Made by a program: the position numbers and the translations under genes
DNA from: JACTMJ01 sp039812845
GTDB taxonomy: Bacteria > Acidobacteriota > Terriglobia > Bryobacterales > Bryobacteraceae
Reading direction: 5' to 3'
Length of the DNA stretch: 22,779 bases
Assembly (NCBI GenBank): GCA_039812845.1
Contig: JBDIBK010000066.1
Location: forward strand, 1 to 22,779
In this document: positions 18,093 to 22,779 of the stretch, one piece after another
Layout: every line of letters starts with the position of its first letter
Numbering within the stretch: the stretch's first letter is position 1
The notes under the pieces: generated by a model
Told to the model about the DNA's origin: nothing
The model's database searches: none
Seen by the model: the letters and a program-made list of their open reading frames with translations, nothing else

Positions 18093-18704
18093 ATGGCCGC
18101 CGCCGAAGCACTTCGCAAGCCGCCCGCCGTTGTGGGCATTGAGGACAAGGCTCACGAGAACCTCCGCTTTATTCGCAACGCGATGGAGGGGGCTTCGTCC
18201 TTCACGGCGGTCTCGGGCTGGGGGCTGGTGGGGATTGGCATTCTTGGGTGCATTGGCTTTGCGCTGAGCCGCGCGTTCGGCGATGGCGATGCCTGGGTGT
18301 GGGTCTGGCTGGGCACGGCGGCGCTGGCGGTGATCACGGGCGTGCTCTCCATCGTCTGGAAAGCGAAGCGGCGCAAGGCCGATCTCTTCTCCGCGGCCGC
18401 ACGCAAGTTTGTATTAAACCTTGCGCCGCCCCTGGTTGCGGCTTTGCTGCTGACGATTGCCCTTCTGCGCGCGGGCAATCTCGCGAGCCTGGGCGGGCTC
18501 TGGCTGCTGCTCTACGGCACCGGCGTGGTTACCGGCGGCTCCGCGTCGGTACGGAGCGTGCCGGTTATGGGGCTGGGGTTCTTCGGCCTGGGCGTCGCCG
18601 CCTTGTTTCTGCCCGCCGCCTTCACGCCGTGGCTAATGCTGGCGGGCTTTGGCGGCCTGCACATTGGCTTCGGGCTCTACATCGCGCGGCGGCATCATGG
18701 CTAG
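18093..18704 (+). CDS. Conserved integral membrane protein of unknown function
   Basis: A 203-residue protein with a soluble N-terminal stretch (GIEDKAHENLRFIRNAMEGA) followed by about six hydrophobic segments: VSGWGLVGIGILGCIGFAL, AWVWVWLGTAALAVITGVLS, LAPPLVAALLLTIALL, LGGLWLLLYGTGVVTGG, VPVMGLGFFGLGVAALFL and AFTPWLMLAGFGGLHIGFGL. I do not recognise a named family. It lies 48 nt before a winged-helix regulator gene and has an operator-like site at its promoter, so it is likely a regulated inner-membrane protein whose expression is tied to that regulator. The ATG at 18093 has no ribosome binding site, which fits the close promoter. Confidence 0.8.
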   Translation: MAAAEALRKPPAVVGIEDKAHENLRFIRNAMEGASSFTAVSGWGLVGIGILGCIGFALSRAFGDGDAWVWVWLGTAALAVITGVLSIVWKAKRRKADLFSAAARKFVLNLAPPLVAALLLTIALLRAGNLASLGGLWLLLYGTGVVTGGSASVRSVPVMGLGFFGLGVAALFLPAAFTPWLMLAGFGGLHIGFGLYIARRHHG

Positions 18705-18752
18705 AATTTTTTGCGGCGCGGATTGCGAAATTTTTGCGGAGAGGAGGGCTGG

Positions 18753-19115
18753 ATGGCGAGGAACGCGGCACGGAAAGTGATGTCTCCCCCACCGCCAAAC
18801 GCGAAGACGATGCGCGTGGTATCGGACCCGGTCACCGACCAGCTGATCCACGAGCGCGTGCGGCTGGCCATCGTCAGCAGCCTGGCCGTAAATGCGTCGC
18901 TCACCTTCAATGAACTGAAGCGCCTGCTGGACATCACCGACGGCAACCTCAGCATCCACGCCCGCAAGCTGGAGGAAGCGGGTTACGTCGATTGCGAAAA
19001 GGCGTTCGAGGGGCGGATGCCCAAGACGACCTTTCGCCTAACCGAGAAGGGCCGGGCGGCGCTGAGCCGCTACCTGGACCACATGGAACTTTTGATTCAG
19101 GCTGCCCGCGGGTAG
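18753..19115 (+). CDS. Winged-helix transcriptional regulator (MarR/ArsR-like, HTH_34 type)
   Basis: A 120-residue DNA-binding protein. Residues about 28-105 are a winged helix: VRLAIVSSLAVNASLTFNEL, then LLDITDGNLSIHARKLEEAG as the recognition helix region and PKTTFRLTEKGRAALSRYL as wing and C-terminal helix. This is the domain of small regulators annotated as winged-helix DNA-binding (PF13601), with no separate ligand domain or metal-binding cysteines (a single Cys is present in YVDCEKAF). The ATG at 18753 is preceded by GAGGAGGG. It lies between the membrane protein and UppS genes, and two related inverted repeats in front of those two genes are its probable targets. A repressor role is a guess. 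Confidence 0.85.
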   Translation: MARNAARKVMSPPPPNAKTMRVVSDPVTDQLIHERVRLAIVSSLAVNASLTFNELKRLLDITDGNLSIHARKLEEAGYVDCEKAFEGRMPKTTFRLTEKGRAALSRYLDHMELLIQAARG

Positions 19116-19132
19116 CTATTTTTTTGGAGGTA

Positions 19133-19154
19133 TACTTTATGACACAAAGTGCTT
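19133..19154. promoter_or_regulatory. Operator-like inverted repeat, site 2, overlapping the uppS start codon
   Basis: TACTTT (19133-19138), seven bases, AAAGTG, then CTT. It is identical to site 1 (18038-18059) at 18 of 22 positions and has the same spacing. It covers the start codon at 19139 and follows the GGAGG ribosome binding site, so a bound protein could block transcription through, or initiation at, this gene. Confidence 0.4.
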
Positions 19155-19909
19155 TTCATGACGAAAAGCCGCTGCACGTCGCCATCATTATGGATGGGAA
19201 CGGGCGCTGGGCGATGAGGAGAGGGCTGCCGCGCGTGGCTGGGCACCACGCGGGAGCGGAAGCGGTGGAAAGAGTGGTGGAGGCCGCGCCGAAGCTGGGA
19301 ATCCGCGCGCTGACGCTCTTCGCCTTCGCTTCGGACAACTGGAAACGCCCACCCGCCGAAGTGCGAGGGATCTTCGCACTGGTGGAGCAGTTTGCGCAGC
19401 GGGCCGTTACCCGCTGCGCGGAGCAAGGAATCGAAGTGCGCGCGGTGGGGCGCAGGGACCGCCTGCCGGCTTCGGTGCTGGCCGCGATTGAAGAAGCGGA
19501 GGCGCGGACGCGGAACGGCACGCGGCTGACGCTGCGATTCGCAATCGACTATTCTTCGCGAGACGCACTCGTGAAAGCGGCCGCCATCGCGGGGCCGGAC
19601 GGAGGATCGCGGGAAGCGTTCAGCTATTCGCTGGCCATGGCCTATGGCGAACCGGGACGGCGGCTTCCCGACGTGGATCTGCTCATTCGCACCGCGGGCG
19701 AGCAGAGGCTGAGCGATTTTCTGCTCTGGGAAAGCGCCTATGCGGAAATCCATTTCACGCGCGTGCTTTGGCCAGATTTCGGAGAACCGGCGCTGCGGGC
19801 GGCCTTGCTGGACTATGAGCAGCGCCACAGGACCTTCGGCGGACTTAGCGCGCGGAGCGTCGCGGAACGAACGGCATCTCCCCGCGAGATGGAACGGAGG
19901 AGCGCATGA
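19139..19909 (+). CDS. uppS: Divergent undecaprenyl diphosphate synthase-like cis-prenyltransferase
   Basis: A 256-residue cis-prenyltransferase, which extends a prenyl diphosphate with isopentenyl diphosphate to make the lipid carrier for cell-wall and glycan export. Core motifs are present: HVAIIMDGNGRWA with catalytic Asp19, LTLFAFASDNW (61-68 region) with Asn67 and Trp68, and DLLIRTAGEQRLSDFLLWES (180-199) followed by AYAEIHFT and LWPDF. Several usually invariant positions differ: SENW is SDNW, the YGGR motif is YSSR (138-141), and RT(G/S)GE is RTAGE. It may therefore be a second, specialised copy making another chain length. The ATG at 19139 has GGAGG 8 nt upstream. The stop overlaps the next gene by ATGA. 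The neighbours suggest an envelope module. Confidence 0.85.
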   Translation: MTQSAFHDEKPLHVAIIMDGNGRWAMRRGLPRVAGHHAGAEAVERVVEAAPKLGIRALTLFAFASDNWKRPPAEVRGIFALVEQFAQRAVTRCAEQGIEVRAVGRRDRLPASVLAAIEEAEARTRNGTRLTLRFAIDYSSRDALVKAAAIAGPDGGSREAFSYSLAMAYGEPGRRLPDVDLLIRTAGEQRLSDFLLWESAYAEIHFTRVLWPDFGEPALRAALLDYEQRHRTFGGLSARSVAERTASPREMERRSA

Positions 19910-21210
19910 CCGCTCGCATCGCCGCCATCCTCTTCATTTACGTGTCCACCTGCGTGGGCTGGGCGATTCTGGGAGGCTCCGTCTGGCAGCGGAGCAACGA
20001 GGTATCCGCCAGCCTGCGCGAGAATGTGGCCTCTATCTGGGGCCGCCCGCAGACGCAAAACGCGCCGTCGGCATCCTACACGAGAGCACTGGAGAACGAG
20101 CCTCCGGAGGACGGCAACGCCGCGCGGAAGGCCGAAGCGAAGCCTGGGGAGAAAACGCGCGCGCGCATCGTGAGCGTGCCCGTTCCGCTGCAACGGAGCC
20201 GCGTCAACGCGGACCTCAAACTCGAGTATCGCCAGAAGGGCCTGGTCTGGTTCAGCACCTACGGCGTTCAGTTCCAGGGCGAGTACCGCTTTGAGAATAC
20301 GAGCGCCGAGGAGCGCGAGATCACCGTGCATTTCCAGTTGCCCGACGGACAGGCGCTCTACGACGGATTCAGCGCCAAGGTGAACGGCAAGGAAGTGGGC
20401 GGGGAAATCGCGAACTCCACGCTGCGCGTGCGGGAGCGCGTTCCGGCGGGCGGTGCATTGGAATTCAGCACCGGTTATCGGTCCCAGGGGCTGGACTCCT
20501 GGACCTACAGCTTCGGAAAGGGCGCCAGCCGCGTGAACGATTTCCTGCTGGTGATGCAAACGAATTTCGACGCGATCGACTTCCCCGAGAGCGGGCTTGC
20601 GCCGGGCGCGCGCCGCAAGACGGACAGCGGCTGGGAACTGCGCTGGGAGTACGCGAGCCTGCTCTCCGGAATGAAGATCGGGATGACGATGCCCGCGAAA
20701 CTGCAGCCGGGTGAACTCGTGAGCCGCATCACGTTCTTCGCCCCGGTGTCGCTGATGTTCTTCTTCTTCCTGATGTTCATACTGACGCTGCTCAAGAACA
20801 TCGACATTCACCCGATGAACTATTTCTTCCTGGCGGCGTCGTTCTTCTGCTTCCACCTGCTGCTGGCCTACACGGCCGATCTGATCGACATCCACCTTGC
20901 GTTTCTGATCTGTTCCGCGGTTTCCATCTTCCTGGTAGGGAGCTACCTGCGGCTGGTGGTGGGGATGCGCTTCGCGCTGCGGGAGGCGGGGCTGCTGCAA
21001 TTCCTCTATCTGGTGGGATTTTCCTACACGTTTTTCCTGAAGGGATACAGCGCGCTCTGTGTGACGATCGCGTCGATCGTGACGCTCTACATCGTCATGC
21101 AGCTTACCGGGAGGATTCGTTGGGGAGAACTTTTTGAGAGCAAGCGCCGAGGCGGGCCAGCACCCCCGCCGCCGCCGAACGGCATCCCGGACGCGAACCT
21201 GCGCGCCTGA
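19906..21210 (+). CDS. CreD-like inner membrane protein
   Basis: A 434-residue membrane protein starting in the ATGA overlap with uppS. It has an N-terminal hydrophobic anchor (IAAILFIYVSTCVGWAIL), a large extracytoplasmic region (about 30-265) with YRFENTSAEEREITVHFQLP and other beta-rich stretches, then about six C-terminal membrane segments beginning at SLMFFFFLMFIL and MNYFFLAASFFCFHLLLAYT, ending with YIVMQLTGRIRW. The C-terminal part, including the I-x-P/H-PMNY pattern and the final RIRW, matches CreD (inner membrane protein of the creABCD locus in enterics), where its job is poorly known but tied to envelope stress and beta-lactam response. No creBC two-component genes are visible. The tail is Pro-rich (PAPPPPPNG). 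The long extracytoplasmic part is typical for CreD. Confidence 0.75.
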   Translation: MTARIAAILFIYVSTCVGWAILGGSVWQRSNEVSASLRENVASIWGRPQTQNAPSASYTRALENEPPEDGNAARKAEAKPGEKTRARIVSVPVPLQRSRVNADLKLEYRQKGLVWFSTYGVQFQGEYRFENTSAEEREITVHFQLPDGQALYDGFSAKVNGKEVGGEIANSTLRVRERVPAGGALEFSTGYRSQGLDSWTYSFGKGASRVNDFLLVMQTNFDAIDFPESGLAPGARRKTDSGWELRWEYASLLSGMKIGMTMPAKLQPGELVSRITFFAPVSLMFFFFLMFILTLLKNIDIHPMNYFFLAASFFCFHLLLAYTADLIDIHLAFLICSAVSIFLVGSYLRLVVGMRFALREAGLLQFLYLVGFSYTFFLKGYSALCVTIASIVTLYIVMQLTGRIRWGELFESKRRGGPAPPPPPNGIPDANLRA

Positions 21211-21229
21211 TGCCGACGGGTGCGGGAGC

Positions 21230-21297
21230 GGCCGGAGCCACCGCCGGAGTTCCGGCCCAGGGGTGGGCAACAGCCATGCGGGAGCCGCGGCTCCCGC
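21230..21297. terminator. Two hairpins between convergent genes
   Basis: GGCCGGA (21230-21236) pairs with TCCGGCC (21251-21257), and GCGGGAGCCG (21278-21287) with CGGCTCCCGC (21288-21297), a perfect 20-nt palindrome. They occupy the 93-bp gap between the CreD-like gene and the convergent gene ending at 21304. No T-run is present, so termination is a reasonable but unproved role. Confidence 0.45.
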
Positions 21298-21303
21298 CCC
21301 CCG

Positions 21304-21621
21304 CTACTTCGCTGGGTTCGCCGCTTTCGTCTTGGCCGCCGGGGAGGGCTTTGGCTTCGACTTCGCCTTGGATTTCTTTGGCGGCGCTACGGTTTCCCCC
21401 GTCTCCGCATGGAAATCCACCACCACCAGGTTCTCATTGAAGAAATCCCAGAGCTCCTGGCCCATCGGGCTGAGGACTTCAATGCGCTGGAGAGACTTGC
21501 GGGGGCCCGGCACCACAATGATCGCGCCGCCGTCTTTCCGCAGTTCCACCTGCTGGATCACTTCCAGGTTGATCAAATGATTGCCGGCGCGAAGAAATCG
21601 AGCTGTCAAGAGAGAGCGCAT
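21304..21621 (-). CDS. Small hypothetical protein with a Lys/Ala/Pro-rich tail
   Basis: A 105-residue protein. The first about 75 residues form a small globular unit (RSLLTARFLRAGNHLINLEV, then GGAIIVVPGPRKSLQRIEVL and MGQELWDFFNENLVVVDFHA). The last 25 or so residues are low-complexity and strongly basic (PPKKSKAKSKPKPSPAAKTK), like nucleic-acid-binding tails. I do not recognise a family. The ATG at 21621 has GAGG 5 nt upstream; a longer frame reaches 21741 but overlaps the amidohydrolase end. It starts 43 nt after the amidohydrolase stop on the same strand, so the two probably share a transcript. Confidence 0.65.
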   Translation of the reverse strand: MRSLLTARFLRAGNHLINLEVIQQVELRKDGGAIIVVPGPRKSLQRIEVLSPMGQELWDFFNENLVVVDFHAETGETVAPPKKSKAKSKPKPSPAAKTKAANPAK

Positions 21622-21664
21622 AGTACCCTCATTCTGGAACATTTCGCCGAAAAATGAAAGCGGT

Positions 21665-22779
21665 TCACTTTTGCTGGAGCGAGGCCTCGACGGCCCTCCG
21701 GAATTCCCGGGCTTTCCGCAGCAATTCCTCGTGAACGTCATTCACGAGCTTGCCATGCTGCACCAGCAGGACGCCGTTCACCATCACGTCCCGGACGTTC
21801 GCGCCCTTGAAGGCGTACACAAGCTGGGAGTACACGTCATAAAGCGGAATGGCATTGAACGCGGTGGCATCCATCACAACCCAATCGGCGCGCTTGCCGG
21901 GCTCGAGCGAACCCACTTCCTTCTCCATGCCGAGGGCGCGTGCGCCCTCGATGGTGGCCATGGCGAAGGCGTCCCTGGCGGAGAGGGCGGTCGGGTCACC
22001 GTGGCTCACTTTTTGGAGCTTCGCGGCCAGGTCCATTTCCTCAAAGAGGTTGAAATCGTTGTTGCTGCCCGCCGGGCCGTCCGTCCCCAGGCCCACCGGA
22101 ATCCCGCGTTCGCGCGCCGCGCCCACTGGGGCCACGCCGCTCGCAAGCATCATATTGCTGCTTGGGTTATGAACCAGCCCCACGGGCTTGCCGCGCAGCA
22201 GATCGAGATCCGCATGGCTGAGCCATACGCCGTGGGCGGCAATCAGCGGCTTCTCAAAGACGCCCCAGGAGGAGAGCGCCGCGGCCGGGGTCTTGCCATA
22301 CTTCGCGAGCATCTCCGACTGTTCCTTTTTCGTCTCGGAAAGGTGGATCAGCAGCGGAGCGCCATAGCGGTCGGCCAGGGCGCGGCATGCGCGAATCGTG
22401 GCTTCGTCATTCGTGTAGAGAGCATGCGGCGCGACGGCCGCCACCACCAGCGGATGCCCCGCGTAGCTTTTGAGGAAGGCTTCGGCGCGGGCGAGCCCTT
22501 CCTTTGAAGATGCGGCGTCGGGCACTTGGAAGCCGATCACCGTCTGGCCCGCGATGGCGCGAATCCCGGCGTCCGCGGCCGCCTTCGCCACTTCCTCCTC
22601 GAAGTAATACATGTCGACGAAGAGCGTGGTGCCGGAAAGCAGCATTTCCGCGGCGGCCAGGCGCGTGCCCCAATAGACGAATTGCGGAGTGACGTTGCGG
22701 GCTTCGGCGGGGAAGATGAAGTTTCGCAGCCAATCGTCCAGCGTGCGGTCGTCGGCAAGGCCGCGGAAGAGGCTCATGG
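21665..22779 (-). CDS. Amidohydrolase, TRZ/ATZ (MtaD-like deaminase) group; 5' end cut by window edge
   Basis: The frame is open to the right edge; 370 residues are visible from an internal Met, so the true start and the N-terminal metal motif (usually HxH before MSLFRGLAD) lie outside. The visible part is a metal-dependent TIM-barrel hydrolase: MSLFRGLADDRTLDDWL, the AAVAPHALYTNDE strand, LLIHLSET with a metal-binding His, IAAHGVWLS with another His, and GTDGPAGSNNDFNLFEEMDL with the catalytic Asp. The C-terminal KRADWVVMDA and VRDVMVNG are the usual beta-sandwich return. This pattern is closest to 5-methylthioadenosine/S-adenosylhomocysteine deaminase and related guanine or triazine hydrolases. 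Substrate therefore is a guess: an adenosine-like nucleoside. Confidence 0.85.
   Translation of the reverse strand, partial: MSLFRGLADDRTLDDWLRNFIFPAEARNVTPQFVYWGTRLAAAEMLLSGTTLFVDMYYFEEEVAKAAADAGIRAIAGQTVIGFQVPDAASSKEGLARAEAFLKSYAGHPLVVAAVAPHALYTNDEATIRACRALADRYGAPLLIHLSETKKEQSEMLAKYGKTPAAALSSWGVFEKPLIAAHGVWLSHADLDLLRGKPVGLVHNPSSNMMLASGVAPVGAARERGIPVGLGTDGPAGSNNDFNLFEEMDLAAKLQKVSHGDPTALSARDAFAMATIEGARALGMEKEVGSLEPGKRADWVVMDATAFNAIPLYDVYSQLVYAFKGANVRDVMVNGVLLVQHGKLVNDVHEELLRKAREFRRAVEASLQQK

Noticed and set aside
18705..18739. Two near-identical copies of AATTTTTGCGG in front of the regulator gene
   Set aside because: Visible at 18705-18716 and 18729-18739, but short and low in complexity; not enough to call a binding site.

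Overview
The window looks like a piece of a GC-rich chromosome from an Acidobacteriota-like bacterium (Solibacter/Bryobacter type). That is an inference from gene content and protein style: BON-domain secreted protein, penicillin-acylase lipoprotein, GH42-like secreted hydrolase, winged-helix regulator plus membrane protein, and several conserved but uncharacterised proteins. No rRNA, tRNA or CRISPR array was seen. Both window edges cut a gene.

Layout. (1) 1-1375, minus strand: an AbiE-type type IV toxin-antitoxin pair, antitoxin first and toxin cut by the left edge, with a good promoter whose -10 sits inside an inverted-repeat operator. (2) About 1376-3041: gene decay zone holding the 3' stub of an NMT1/THI5-type ABC substrate-binding protein, a 140-bp repeat/hairpin element, the C-terminal stub of a REP-associated tyrosine transposase (RAYT), and a perfect 15-bp-arm hairpin. 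(3) 3042-7242, plus strand: two overlapping genes, a small GalU-like nucleotidyltransferase and a 1113-aa protein joining an L-fucokinase-like GHMP kinase to a UDP-sugar pyrophosphorylase-like domain. This is the most unusual system in the window. (4) 7280-9277, minus strand: an AhpD-like protein, a DUF488/YeaO protein and an SDR epimerase, probably one operon. (5) 9521-12600, minus strand: a secreted GH42-like hydrolase and a conserved hypothetical; a divergent secreted hypothetical follows at 12686-13270. (6) 13365-15539, plus strand: a lytic transglycosylase, a 640-bp gap, and a two-BON-domain periplasmic protein ending at a bidirectional hairpin. (7) 15627-17984, minus strand: penicillin acylase family lipoprotein. 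(8) 18093-21210, plus strand: membrane protein, winged-helix regulator, divergent UppS-like prenyltransferase and CreD-like membrane protein, with two related ACTTT-N7-AAAGT operators, one in front of the first gene and one across the uppS start. (9) 21304-22779, minus strand: a small protein with a Lys/Ala/Pro tail behind an amidohydrolase cut by the right edge.

How the parts may work together. The 3042-7242 pair has all the parts needed to phosphorylate a free sugar at C1 and activate it to a nucleotide sugar, a salvage route comparable to FKP but with the opposite domain order. The 18093-21210 cluster reads as an envelope module (membrane protein, prenyl carrier synthase, CreD-like protein) under one winged-helix regulator. 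The transglycosylase, BON protein and acylase are envelope or periplasmic proteins but show no shared regulation.
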